Source: Phoebastria nigripes
Lineage: Eukaryota > Chordata > Aves > Procellariiformes > Diomedeidae
Assembly (NCBI GenBank): GCA_035582835.1
Contig: JAYKAV010003066.1
Coordinates: 2,834,749 to 2,898,748, forward strand
DNA length: 64,000 nucleotides
Direction: 5' to 3'
Shown piece by piece: positions 51,234 to 64,000 of this stretch (positions within the stretch are counted from its first letter, which is position 1; the number at the start of each line of letters is the position of its first letter). Below the pieces are notes generated by a model that did not search any database, had not been told where the DNA came from, and worked only from the letters and a program-made list of their open reading frames with translations. A program made the position numbers and the translations under genes.

Positions 51234-54200
51234 GGAAATCAAAAAACTCTTTCCAACAGGGGGAAAAAAGTTCTAACAATTCTTATGCTTGAACTTTATA
51301 AATTGATGACAAAAATGCCTCAAAGATTCACAAACAAATGCTGGCTGTCTAAAATATGAAACTTTATCATCTGAAAGAATAAAAGCAAAAAGGCATCTAA
51401 GGAGGGAGAAAAAAAAAAGGTACTGCTAATCATTCACTCAGACACATGCCCTCTCACTGAGAATTTTTTTAAGCCACCAACAATCTGCATTTTTTTTTTC
51501 ACTGGAAAAATGTTAATCTCCTAAAATATTTTTCATTACAGAAACATATTCACTGGAAATAATATGACACTTTATTTTACAAAATGAGATCTATGGAGAG
51601 TATTTCAGAACACAGCTTAGAAAAATCACCTGACACGCATCTATTTTACTAGAAAATTTCTACCAAACCTAATATCCCAAATTGCTCATCTAGTCCATAC
51701 TTAAAATGTTCCTCCATCCCAGAAGACTTTTTGCTAGACAGATGACTACACCTATACATCTGTATTTATTGGATATACCTATTGTACAGTCAACAGAACT
51801 GGCAATAAGTCAGAATTGAAAACTAATGCACTCCTCAAACAAATGGAAGAAGCTCAGACTTTGCTTATTTCAATTATCTAAGCCTAGCAGGCTGTAGCCT
51901 CAAAGCTGAAGAGCAGTATACTTACTCACATTCTCAAAACNATCTCAACACTAAGAAGTAGTACAGCCTTTTCCAATTGCTATGGAACAGCTTTGGATAC
52001 CAAGAAAAACAGCAAAATAAATCAAGAGAATAGCAGAATCCCAGAATTTTCAAGTTTTCAAGCTGCAGAACAATAACTACAGTTATTAAAATACCCCTGG
52101 CTACCAGTGAGGATAATCCATTGTGATGAGGGCCACCACAGCTAAATTTAACCTTTTTATAGAAATGATTTTTAAGTTCCTGGACAAGTGGCAGTATTCA
52201 ACTGAACAACAAAGCCCAGGGTTAAAAACAAGTGCGAGTGACATGGCCTTTCTTTGCTTAAATAAAAACCTATCCATAAGGTACCAGTGGATTCCTGCCC
52301 AAGAAAACAGTGCCTGAGACTGGGAGTATCCCTGTAGTATCATACGGGGATGACGTATGATATCAGAAGTCTCATAAACATCTTCCTGTAATTATACTTA
52401 CACTGTAATTACGTTAGTTTTGCAATAGGATTTCTACAGAACATTTTCAGGGCTAAGGTGATGAACTAGAAGCACCCTGAAAACAATCATCACTGTCTGT
52501 AAGGCAATCTGTTCTTCCCTCCCGATTCTCTGTTAGAGCATTCATAGCCTGCAACACAGATAAATGAAGCAACTTCTGTTCTTGCTCCTGTATGATCAAG
52601 TCAACATTGCGTCATGGAGTCAGTACAGATAAGACAAAGTGCTCCTGCTTCTGACTACACAGCTGCTGCCCCAAGATACAGATAAGGAACGAGAGGCAAT
52701 TCAACAGAATTTTCTTCTGCCTCAGAAGGCAATGGTGCCTCCTAGAGGAGAGATTTTGTGTGCGCTGTAGTCACTGAATTTTCCAAGTGTAACAGGTTAT
52801 TCTGGTGAAGGAAACCAGAACAAAAAATAGCATACCTGTGTAAACTTGCTAAGCTATGGCTAATGGAAAGCTACCTACTTCAGCCTTGAAAAGACCTATA
52901 GATAACGGTTTGGGGGATTGTCATAGCAAGATTAACACGTTCAATCTCCCACAAGCCTCCACTATAATAATGGCCTACCTGTAAGTGAGAGGTATAACCA
53001 GTGTGCTTGAAATAAATAGCTGGCTTCTAACAGTATTTGATTCACAGGCCACCAAACCCTAGTTATCTAGTGGCTGCAGGCAACAATAGCTAAAGTTTTA
53101 GCACTCCTTAAACTTTTAACAGTTACTGAGTATGGTACTGACAGTATTACAGCTAGGCATCCTTGGATGGCTCCGTAAGTATAGTGAGCCACGTACTGCA
53201 GAAATTGAACTGTGTTCAACACTGAAAGGCAGACAACTCTTGGGTCATACGAAATGAGTGGACAAAAGGGCCAGAAGATTAAGAACTGTGGGTTTACTCC
53301 AAATGATTACCTAACATGAGGTTGACTGCACATCCTCTCTGCAAAGTGGCAGGGTCAGAACTTGCCCTGAAGCCTAAACGAGGCTTTAAACTATATCTTA
53401 ACTGCACACATGAACATATGCTTGTAAAGCACCCAAAACCCAGGCATAATACCAGCGTGTATGACAAAGGGAGCTGGGAAGACAGTAAGAACGCACAGAA
53501 AGTCTACTGTGAGGACACTGCAATAAATATAAAAATTACCATAAAAGATTCCACAAAAGCTTATTTAGTACTCAACTGAGACAAAGTTTACAAAATGCTG
53601 CCTAATTTTATTAGCACTGTTAAGCGCTCTTCAGACATGACTATTCACCAGAGATAGCCATCAGAGAGAAGGATTTCACTCTTCTGAAACAAGAAGAAAT
53701 AGATGCGACATTCAAATCAAGCTTCAACAAAATATATTCTGAACAAAGAAAATAGGTTAGCATGGGCATAGGAACAAAAATACATCATGCGTAGAACGAG
53801 CCAAAAGATTTAATGTCGAGGAAGGGAATCATCTCAAGAAGTAAAGTATGCTCTGAACATATGAGGATCAGTAGGCCCAGTATTCTCATTTTCCATGCAA
53901 TTCCTGAGGCCTTCCAGGCAACAGTAATATCTGTGAGATAGCACCATATTACTGAATACCAGAAGCAAAAGAGGCTGGAACGAAGAGGAAAAAATTGCCA
54001 AAGGAAAGGAGGGGTCATGAAAGGGAAAATGGAAAATAGGTCGAAGTCCTTTGAGAAATGTTGTTTCTTCTGATTTAAATCTGGCACATTTAGATGTCAT
54101 TGAAATAAAGTTCTTGGTAAATATCATGCCACATTAAAAAGGGAATTGACACATAACACAAATAGAGAAGCTATTCTATTCCTGACACAAATCCATTTAA

Positions 54201-57200
54201 GAAATATGTGCTCTACTAGCAAATTGCAAAGTGGCACTGACACTCGAACAATAAGCAGATAAGGTATTTACTTCATACTCCATAAGCATCTATAAAATTA
54301 TCTGTCATTTTCCAAGGACTTTTTTTTGTTTTGTGGCAGTAAACAGATAGCAACATTTCTGCCACAACGGAAGAGATTTTCCTTTTATAAGTACTGCTAC
54401 AAATACTGCAATCCACTTGCACTGATGTTTCCATATCTTGATTTTAAAAAGGGGCCCTAGAAGTTATCCCAAAATAATATGAATGCACATTCTTTCCACA
54501 TATTAAATGAAAGAATAATGATGACTTCAGCTTTGAGAGGATATTCTTTAACTGTGAAATACTAACCCTTGTAGTGAACCACACAATTCTTCAGATAATT
54601 TCCACTGCACTGGCATGAGCAGACATGCAAACCTACTTTCTCCAATAATAATACAGCTACATAAACTGACAGAATCACCAAGACTTATTCCGAGTTGAAA
54701 AAAAACAGAATAGTCCAAACCTGTCCTTACAGGAAGATATTTTGAGTTTAGATCTCAACTGTTCAATGCATCCAATGCCTTAAGGTAAGGAAAAAACCCT
54801 AAGCATGAAGAAAGCAAAAACTGTTGAAAACCTGCTTTTCAGAAAGTATATCAATCTTCCCTTCCTCATACATCATTCCTTCTGTTCAGATAATAATTAA
54901 GTTGTATACATCATTTTAGCCAGTGACCCACATCACACAGCATCAGCTGCTTTAACAATACTTAAGTAGGAAAAGGCGTTAAACAATTTACTGTGTAAAT
55001 GGTAAACCACAAAAAAAAAAAGACAAAAGGAACAGAAGCAATTTAGTGGNCACGTTTCAGTATAGTGTCAGACTTAGCAAACAAAACAAAACCAGCAGGA
55101 TTTCTAATTATTTAAACAGACACATTTTGGCATTTCAAACAAACAAGGAATTATCAGGGGTTGATTTCATGAAACATTTTGCCTAGAGATAAGACTGACA
55201 CACACACAAACTGCAAATGAAGCCAAACATTTTTACCTTTAAATAAGGTAAACATTTTACCATTCAATAAATTATTTCCAACCGTCATAGTCCCTAAAGG
55301 CAAACTTGTTCCAGCCCTCTGCAGTCTTAATCCTGTCATAGCTGANTTCCACATGAATTCTTGCACAAACGAACATCATCTTCATATAGGAAGAATTTTT
55401 TAAAGTTGCAACAGCAGAATAACAATGAATATTTGAACTTAAACTCAGAAACATTTGTAAATCACTTCTGCAGAAAACACAACCAGTACAAAGACTGCAA
55501 AAGCTCATTTTTATTCAAAAAATCTGGACCTGGTATGGATTAGGCTATGTTTTAAACTGGAGTTTAATTCCCCTCTAACAGAAAGCCTTGAAGAAATTCT
55601 ACACATTCAAAGACTTAAGAGCAGTGCTGTGCCAGTACTGTTCTTCCAACCATTCTGAAAGTCCAATCATGATTACTAACAGAGGAAACACTTCATAGGC
55701 TTTTGTAAAAGCTGAGTTTTCTTAAAATAGACAAAAGTAGAATAATCTTTAGAAGAGTTCACAAAAATTTTAACTTCAGAGATAGTTGTATCTAGCTTTC
55801 TTAATATTTAGGTGACTTTTCACTATTAAGGTAAAAAGTCCAGTGCATCAGTCGTTAAGAGGGGATGGTGGTCAATTCTCATCTCCATATACAAAAATTG
55901 ACTATTGTCTCAGTTCAACAAAAATTGAAGTGAAAAAATAAGTTTACAACATTAAATAGACATCCATTTCAACAAAGTTAAATCAGGACATTATACCAAG
56001 ATTAAAAAATGCAAAATCAAAAAATCCAGGTTGAATAATTACATTTTATTGCTCAGTATTTTACTCCATACAGAGAAAAGCTAGTATTTCATAGAATTAC
56101 AGATTATCCTCAGTTGTAACAGATTCAAGCATACCAGAAGTCTCAACTGTAACTTTACTTTCTTTTCATAGATTTCAATTTGAAGGAAAAAAAAACAATC
56201 TTTCAGAAGCAGTCCTCTTAGGATACAATTTCTAACACAGTAAATAAAAATCCTCAATTTGTATCAATTTCCCTTTCTGAGTTTGTAGTATGTGGCTCTA
56301 AACATAGCATTATGTTTTAATCAGATTATCCCTGATTATGTCAAACTTAGTTTAGAGCTTTTTTTTTTTTTACTAAAAAAATAGTAACCTCCATTTTATC
56401 TCCCTTCACACATTTCACTAAAGACTGTGTTCAGAAATCTCTTCCGTTAACTACTTAAGTGCATCTGCTTTAAATAATCAGTTACAGAAAGTATTGAAAG
56501 ACATCTTCCACATTTTCAGNCCATTAAGGTTATGTAAATTCAAAATACAACTCTCATTATTCTTTGCTGCCCTCTCTGCTCCTCCCCTCTCCCAAAAGCA
56601 GGCCCTAAAAACAAAGAACAAGATTTTGAAAGACTTGAGTTTTTTTTAAAACAGAACATTTACTATAAATGTAACTTTGTATCCTGCAAAAAGTGAGGAG
56701 CACTACATTGATATCAAACAAGAAACAACCCTTAACAGCTCCCTCAAAAAAAGACATAAAGGTGAAAACAAAGTGGAGAAATAACCCCAAGCCATAGGGT
56801 CTAATGGCAGTTGTCTCCAGCTGTCTCTACGGTGGCTTACAGTGTAGCATTTATCAGTTTTCACTCACTGTCCATATTGTTTTGATGTTTATGTACTGCA
56901 GCTACTGGATAACTTCTCTTTTGTTTGTATTACTCACTAACTCTGGCCTTGTGCTTTACAAGGTACTCCCCTTGTGCTTGTCAACCTTCAAAATGTTTTT
57001 CTTTCAATCCTAAATCAATTAGAAGGTAGTGAGAGAGATGCAGTGGAAATATCTATTTATATACTTACTGTTCTCAGATTGTCTTATTTACCAGAAACAG
57101 TTACTCACAATCAGCAAACTATATAGTAAAACAAAAAGCACATCAGTAGAAAGTTCTATTCTTATGCTAACAACAGTGTGCATACACACTACTTCTCATA

Positions 57201-59139
57201 TTATCTGCAAAAACCCAAGTATCTTACTTCCCATGGTTAGTACCTACATTGCAAGTTATTTTAAAACTTGCACCTCCGCTTCAGACCCCAGCTGAGGTTG
57301 GGAAAGAAGGTGACAAACAGAACTGCTCGTGTATGTGACAAGGAAGAACAGGTCAGACAAAGGAAAAGGAAGGGCTCANTTAGATGACGCCTGAAGTTGA
57401 GTAAGTTACATCAGCAGGGGAAGTGAAAAATAGAGATTAGTTGATAAAAACATAAAAAAATTGACAGTTTCAGAGCTGGTTTTGAAAGTTGAGAAAACTA
57501 ACCTACCCCATTTCAAAACTCACAGTATCTTGTTAGATCACGGAATTACGTACTGCTAGTGGGCCTCCCGTTCTGCTCAGAAAAGACTGAAGATATGAGT
57601 AAAGAAAAAAGCTTTATGCACACACTTACACAACTCAATACAGAAAAAAAACTGTTTCCATCAGTTTGAATTTGCATGAGATATTGATGCATTTAAAAAA
57701 AAAAAAAAAATCTTTTTTTTTCCTTTAAAGTGAATCATCTTGGAATGGAAAAAGAGTTTTGAGAACTTTGTTAGTACCTTGTAACATTTGCTCAATTGCT
57801 TATATGACAAGATGATTTATTTTACCTTTTTTGTTCAGAGTAACAAAAAATTTGGGAGGTCTATTTGCCCCCTTTTTGTAATGCATAAGCTACAATTTAT
57901 TCTATGGTGCATGGCACTTAAATGTAAGTACAGACAGCATTAAATAGAAAATCCAGAACTTTAAACAGTTTCTCTTCTGTTTTCCAGATCTATCCAGTCC
58001 ATGCAAGAAGAGTTCCCTAATTTTTTTTTACTCAGCCTGCAGAGGTAGAAAAAAAATAAAAATATTATCCAGAAAATTGTGGTGGATTTCTGCTAGTGTT
58101 TTGGGGAAATGAAAGGAAGGATTAATATCCTCACTTCCTTACATCAAATTTAAAATGAAAATTAGTTTCTGCCAGCTTACATTAGATGATCAGCTTTCTC
58201 TTCTACTACCCATAATACCTGACAGCAATCTATGGTAGGTGCTCATCAACCACCACAACCTACAGGGAAGAGGCTATTCAGCTTGTCCATTTGATGAGTC
58301 ATTCAAGGCGACATACAGAAAAATTTTCCATAACTGAAGTTGTAACACCTGCATTCCTCCTCACAAAAGCAACAGTGCTTAGCCATAACCCTGACCCAGA
58401 AACACTCATCAAGGTCTCTGAACAGGAAACAAAATCCTCCCCTTTGTGAAGGTGAAAGTTATGGCCAAAGGTGTGACTTCAGGCCTGAAGGAATGTGACT
58501 AAATTAAAGCCGCTCTGGTTTTAAAGAGTTTTCACTACAGCTTCTCCTGTTGTAAATCATCAGGGCTGTAGGTGATTAATACCTCTATTAAGAATGCTGT
58601 TTTTCAGGTTTCAAAGTTCACATGCCCAGGTTAGCCCACATTTGTATTCCTATATGTAGATAATGGAAACCAAAATTTTCAAAGTTTTACACGAGACAAT
58701 CGTTCATAGACAACAGAATTAATGATACTTTACATGACAGCCTTGAAAAGCTAGCTATTTTTGCAGTGCTTTATTTTCTTATATTTAGCATCAATTCTTA
58801 AAACTGATCAGGACTCTTCCCTAAGATCTTCTTTAACCCCCTCCATAAAATCCATTTGGCAAAGTATCTTTCCGTACTCATACAGTAATACATGTAATGG
58901 AAATTCCTTTGCAATAAAGTGGTGGGACTCGCTAGAAAAAAGCGTGGAAGCACACCCGTTGGGTCCCTTTTTGAGAAGAACCTCCTGCTTAAGTTTTACC
59001 CACAAACTCTCCTCTCACCGCTCAATCCTGTTTAGCTTCCTCTTAAATGGAAGTCATGCCATAGTAATTACCTCAGTCACCATTACTAGATTTACTCATG
59101 GTCTAAGGCAGTGACCAAAGATGCATACAGTATCGAGTA

Positions 59140-60480
59140 CACCAAGGAGTAACAGGAATGATGTTTTCTGTTCCATCTTCTACTCCTTTCCTAAACACTT
59201 CTGCCTTTGTTTCCATTTTTTACAGCTACTGAGCACAAAGCTTATGCCTTCAAAGAACTACCCACAATAACAAAATTTCTCCCAAAGGATCACAGCTAAC
59301 TAGGACTCTGTTAAGGCATCCATATAAGTAGAACTGTTTTCATTCTCTTCCTGCAGTATGCATTACTTTGCATTTAGCAATGTTGAATCCCAGCAGCTAT
59401 TTATTGTCCAGTTTCTCTGTATTTTGAAATTCTTCTTGAATGTCTCACAATTAATTTTGGATTGTGTGATTTTATATTCCTAGCTGAAATGTCAGCTTAC
59501 TTTGTTCCTTTGTCTAGAACATGTATAAATTTGCTGAGGGCACATATCCTTGAAGATTCCACTGGAAAGACCTCTGTGGAAACTGATCATTTAGTCTTAC
59601 CCTTTTCTCATCTTCTGGCCAGTTATTAATATAACGGGAGGTGGTTCCTCTTAATCCACAACAGCTGACTTCCTTTAAAAGCCTTTGGCAGGAGGTCTTG
59701 TTAAATGCTTTTTATAAATCGAAGTACATTATACCAGCCATATACTTGTTCCCCACTCAAAGGATTTTAACTGCTTTGGGAAGCACGACTTCTAACAAAA
59801 AAAAGTCATAATCTCTTTCCTGTATTTATATGTTTACAGAATTTTTACAATACTTTACTTCCTTGAAACTGCAAGTTCTGCTTCTCTCCTAGGCCCCTAT
59901 GGTATTACACTTGCATCTTCCACTCCTCTGGCAAACACAGCCCGATGTAAGGGATGGATTACATACTTATGACAGAAAATTTGACACTTCCNTATCTGAG
60001 GTATTTCACAACTTCAGTGAGTATCATCTGGTCTGCATGATGTCCTCCTATTCATTTTACTGATTCACTCTCAACACATTAATTAAAAGACAGTTCCTCT
60101 TGTCCACTCCTGTAAGAAACTCTTCAGTTCTCCACAGTGAACACTACTGAAAGAACTCCTGTGGCTTGTCTGCTGTAGCAGCACCTTTCTTGAGAATTCC
60201 CTGATGTGCCAGCCACTTAACGGACTACAGCCTTCCTCGAATGCTTCCCACTATCAGTGATAAGGATATTATCTTAGAGTTTTAATTTTAAATTTGCCAC
60301 TCTCTTTCTCCTCCTATTTTCTTAGATACAAGTTCTGCTCTTTGAAGGATTACTATCATCAGCTTTCTTCATTCTATTTAACCAGTAGATTCTTTTATTT
60401 TTTTTTTAAACCTTTTCTTGACACGTTATTTCCAAGTCTCTAGTTTGCTGTCTTTATCTGGTCTCTGACATATGCAAGAC
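59140..60480 (-). mobile_element. Ancient CR1-group LINE, about 1.3 kb of RT region
   Basis: Read in plus orientation, the segment follows for over 1 kb the reverse complement of old amniote CR1 coding sequence as I recall it: GCATTACTTTGCATTTAGCA with ATGTTGAATC (59360), TGGCCAGTTATTAAT (59618), AAAGCCTTTGGCAGGAGGTC (59678) with TTGTTAAATGCTTTTTATAA (59699), ATCTGGTCTGCATGATG (60026), and a final AAACCTTTTC stretch. On the minus strand this covers the reverse-transcriptase core; the CTTTGGCAGGAGGTC block is the degraded FDKVPH-type motif region. It is heavily mutated with no usable frame. The right border is approximate. Confidence 0.75.
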
Positions 60481-63400
60481 TCACCTTCACAGCTACACCT
60501 CTTCATTGCTTCTTATTTGGCTTCACTAAGTCTATGAGGCTTGCTTAAGTTTTCTGGGAAGAGGTGAGGATAAGTCTCATTAAAAAAATTTGGGGGTGTT
60601 TTTGTTCATACAAGAATGCCAAGTAACAGTACAACACAGGTAATGTTTACAAGATGATTGCCGAGTAACATCTTGAACCAGATTAAAATTTCCTCTTTGC
60701 ACATTGAGGGAGATGATCAAAGAACATCCTTGACAATTGAAAAAATGTTGTCTCTTCATCACATTCAGTTGTGAGATTTGTTCCTCCTCCTCCCCCCTTG
60801 AGAGCAAATGAAGTTTCCTGCTATTACCACAACTTTTTCCTTACGTTCTTTCATGTCTTCTGGCATTTTACAAAATTGACACTATTCGCATTATATGGTC
60901 AACAGCATAGCTACAATATTAAACCCCTTCATCTACTTTTAAGGCATATTTCAATCCACATCAATTAACACATCTTACTTTATCCCATTCTTCTTAATCA
61001 TACAGCACCTTTCTACCAAAGGAACCAATCTGTAATGAAATTCCTACATATTTGCACCCAGATACTGCAGTCTCATTGATTATCTTCCTTCCATCAAGTT
61101 TCTCAAAATGCTTACAGCATCAGTATGCTCATTTTAAAACAGGTATTTCAGTCTACTACCTTTCTTAAAAGGCACACAGCATTTTGATAAAAGCACACAA
61201 GACTGCGCTTAATCAGCTTGTCTATTTTTATGTGCACCATTTAAGAGTACTTAATTTGCTGATACATTAAAATTTAGGAAAGAGGCAACAAGAAAAAAGG
61301 GACAAAAGTTTTTTCCTTAGACTTTCATCACCCAGTGAAATATTATCAAAAAGAAACTTTTCTTCTACAGCTTTCAGTTTAAGGAATGATAAAAATTTAT
61401 TACAATAAAACTAGTATTNTTTTTACATTTTATTACAGCAGATTTTGACAACAGGTAGAGTGCCTCTCCAATCCCCTGGACTAAAAAGGAATCCTCGCAT
61501 TTTTCATTCACCTGCCCATTCACTGCCCCCTCCTATACTCCCAGTAGTTCTTCACTGAAAAACCATTCAGCCCCTTTGCAAGTTCCTGGGAAGCCTAACA
61601 GCTCAGCACGCGTTCATTTAGCAATACCACCTCTCAAATACTGCCTTACAACAGCTCCNTCCCAGCCTAACGTTTTTCATTAACCACTTCAGTGTCTCCA
61701 CTAGCATGCTACATCCGAGCACTCTACATTCATCTTCTCCAATACTACTACACTGTTCCTGAGAATGCCTGAAAAGCTTGTTTCTTACCTGAGGCATGCC
61801 TTTTGCTCAATTTTGGCTCCTGTTCAAGATTTTTCTTTCAATTCCCCTTTTCTGTCATCATTGCTTAACCCTTCTCAATGGCAAGTGAGACACCTGTTTG
61901 CACACTGGTCTGTCTTATTTAAGGTCTGTTTGAACTTTTCTGGGTCTTGAAATTATTAACAGCATGGCATTAATATAAACATCCTACTTTGTCTTAGTAT
62001 AACAGTCTAGAGAAAACTAGACTTGGCTAAAACAAAACAGCAGACAAATAACTAGCTACACAAACAACAGGTGTTAGCAAATGCCTAAGGAGGAGCAAGA
62101 ATATGGCAAACAACAATCCTCACTTACAGTCTCTAATTTCAGCTCAGATGCTCTCTGGGTGGGATATGGTTTCTACATATTTAGATGTATGATTCCATAA
62201 AAAATATTAGCATACAGCAAAATACTAGCATTCCATTTATTATCACATCAAATTGAACTACAGTGCAACCTTTCAATTCTGTTAGGCATTTCTGATGTAG
62301 ATCACTAGCTGTCAAAGTCTCTTGATGCCTTCTGTTGCATCCTCTTGAAATGTCAAAGTTTTATAACCTGCAGCTACTCTGTCACTTCATCTGACTTTGT
62401 ACATGAAATAATGTAGTGGGCATCAGATCACTGAATTTGGCCTGCTTGAAGGGTGAAAAATTTAAGTCACAGCTCAAACTAAGTAATATAATGTGGCAGC
62501 CTTTTATTAATAGCATGAAAGCAAGTAGAGCATGGAATAGCTTTCTTATTACACTAATAATGACACATTAGATTACAGTATGCTCATTTTTTTGTCAGGT
62601 TATCTATCATTGCTTCTAGAAGGACACAGAATTAGAACCTTTGTCTAGCTTTTTAAGCATGATAATTTTTTCCAAGAGTTTGGAGGCTTCTTGGTTTTGT
62701 TGTTTTAAGAACTATCATGAGTAGCAAACTACCTCTAATAAATATGCTGCTAAACAGAATTAAATTGCTTAATCATAATTTTTCATTCTTGTTCTATTTC
62801 AACTTTCTACTGTGACTAGAAGAGATATTTGAGTATTAAAAGGTTTAGGAAGCAAACAAACAGAGCCTTCAACTTCAAAATTAGAAGAGCTTCATTGTTC
62901 TTGTGACACTGTGCTCAATCCTGCCAGTTTCTGCTTTCCTCAGAGCAGAGCTTTCCTCCCCCCTCCTTTAGAAAAAATACCTTTGCAAGCACAGGTGGTA
63001 CNATACATACCTTGGCATGCTCCAACATATTAAACCTGCACCTGAGCCTGTGAAATCATGAACAGTCACAAGAAAAAAGTGAAGTCCGAATATCACTACC
63101 TAGCAGGTGAGCAAAGTCAGAGACTGCTCACCAGCTCTGCATGGTGACTGTAGCAGAGAGGAAGCAGAGGACTGCTCCCCCATCCACCACAGGCTCTTCT
63201 ACTGTAGATATTAAAATCAAAACAACACATCAGATGAACCTCATGTGCTCACCCAGCAGGGAGGTCTCTTAAGGAAACCCATAAACCCAAAGATATGCCC
63301 ACTCCCTCAAATAAAAACCCAGCTAAAAAAACCCAGCTTGAAATTGCTTTAATTTGCTTATTTAGATCAACTACTTGATTTTGGAGAGAGGAAAACTTAG

Positions 63401-64000
63401 GGTTTTTTCATATAAGCATTCACTGCATTTTGCAGTTTCTTTTTCTGCCTAAAGCTACAGTTGAGCTGCTGAGACTAAGTGCTCAACACTCGTTAAAATG
63501 AAATCCTTTAACTCTGTACATGACCATACCCCCAAGCATAACAGGTATCACACTACNGAGAACTGAGTACAGTTTAAGGAGACAGACAGACAAATCAGGA
63601 AGATGTTTAAGGACCTAGGTGTATATCTTGCANGCACATCTTCTCTTTTTTCCGTTTTTGTCAACATAACCTGCTTTTGTTTTGTTGTTCTAATATGATG
63701 CTAATCATTGGCATGAATATGAACAAAAATATAAAGAAGGCAAAGTGCCAGGCAAATGTTAAAAGGATATTTAGGAAAAGAGTGCACTTAGAGCAACACA
63801 TCCATTAGGTAGGAGACCAAACCTGAATAGTCTCTAAATTAAGTTATTTGAAGAATATAATCTTGCATGGTGGCACTTTGGGTTTCGCTCCTTGCCCTGT
63901 GTTACTCAGCTACACTATGAAAGTCAGTTCCTTGAAAGGGCAGATATGATTTGTTATCTCCTGCTATACAAATTTTTAAAACGAGACTATGGGGTTTTTG

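Larger units (their letters stand above)
1..64000 (-). other. ATP11A: ATP11A gene, partial (5' part: exons 2-7 and flanking introns)
   Basis: The whole window can be read as part of one minus-strand gene. Six exons between 24774 and 3570 encode consecutive pieces of a class-6 P4-ATPase. The choice of ATP11A over the paralogues ATP11B and ATP11C rests on exon 2 (CAGEENWVDSRTIYVGHRE, then PPPGTEAYIPQRF) and exon 5 (ADNAMNQCPVHFIQHGKLV), which match ATP11A as I recall it and differ clearly from ATP11C and ATP11B. Known for the family: it flips phosphatidylserine and phosphatidylethanolamine to the cytosolic leaflet of the plasma membrane, together with the CDC50A (TMEM30A) subunit. The first coding exon and everything after residue ~225, including the DKTGT phosphorylation site, lie outside the window. 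No promoter is identified. That the gene extends to both window edges is inference. Confidence 0.9.
24775..64000 (-). other. ATP11A: ATP11A intron 1 (3' part, at least 39 kb)
   Basis: No sequence matching a short N-terminal coding exon was seen on the minus strand here, and there is no strong CpG island. First introns of P4-ATPase genes are typically long. Recognisable content: CR1 pieces (50.3-51.07 and 59.14-60.48 kb), two plus-strand solo LTRs (43.04 and 46.27 kb), a GC-rich patch (42.1-42.56 kb), homopolymer and microsatellite tracts and two assembly gaps. The stretches 25.6-38.6, 40.0-42.0, 44.4-46.2, 46.9-49.0, 51.3-59.1 and 60.5-64.0 kb are AT-rich sequence in which I see no gene or recognisable repeat. 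The open frames there (60-120 codons) have no recognisable family. Confidence 0.75.

Noticed and set aside
51055..51359. Several overlapping frames on both strands
   Set aside because: Produced by the G/T-rich low-complexity tract and CR1 tail; not genes.
58761..59114. 117-codon plus frame with a stretch resembling the CR1 tail pattern (K-W-W-D-S-L)
   Set aside because: Similarity is limited to a few residues, the usual CR1 3' blocks are missing, and the adjacent CR1 runs on the other strand.
63880..63985. Possible L2/MIR-type 3' end (CAGTTCCTTGAAAGGGCAGA)
   Set aside because: Only about 20 bases match; too short to assign.

Overview
The window is vertebrate, almost certainly avian, nuclear DNA. 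It is AT-rich and intron-dominated. CR1 retroposon 3' ends close in the ATTCTRTG-type octamer, and four solo LTRs of one endogenous-retrovirus family, of a kind I associate with bird genomes, are present. There is no bacterial-style gene organisation, and nearly all of the short open frames are chance or repeat-derived.

One gene explains the window: the 5' half of ATP11A, a P4-ATPase phospholipid flippase, on the minus strand. Six consecutive coding exons can be read with clean AG/GT splice borders: 24652-24774, 12986-13075, 11786-11866, 8175-8282, 4158-4286 and 3570-3673. They have no stops, and their lengths (123, 90, 81, 108, 129 and 104 nt) join in phase 0 up to a final phase-2 donor. Together they encode about 212 residues: the cytosolic N-terminus, TM1, TM2 and the first part of the actuator domain, including its DGES dephosphorylation motif. 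The starting exon (about 13 residues in the human protein, from memory) was not found and probably lies beyond base 64000. The exon after 3570 lies below base 1. Everything above 24774 (39 kb) is therefore read as part of intron 1.

The intronic sequence carries a layered record of mobile elements. The oldest layer holds two MIR fragments in opposite orientation (about 17.2 and 18.0 kb), diverged CR1-group LINE pieces (20.8, 50.3-50.8 and 59.1-60.5 kb) and a dead hAT transposon with a BED-finger transposase (about 2.4-3.4 kb). Younger CR1 3' ends lie at 6.7, 18.8 and 50.9 kb. Four solo LTRs with recognisable 5-bp target duplications lie at 1.3 kb (minus, sense to ATP11A) and at 9.5, 43.0 and 46.3 kb (plus, antisense). 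The last two keep a TATA box and a polyadenylation signal. A GC-rich patch at 42.1-42.6 kb stands out in intron 1 and is only a weak alternative-promoter candidate.

I found no RNA gene, CRISPR array, operon or novel system. Apart from the repeats, most of the window is anonymous intronic sequence. Two short N gaps (25520-25549 and 49092-49101) sit in homopolymers.
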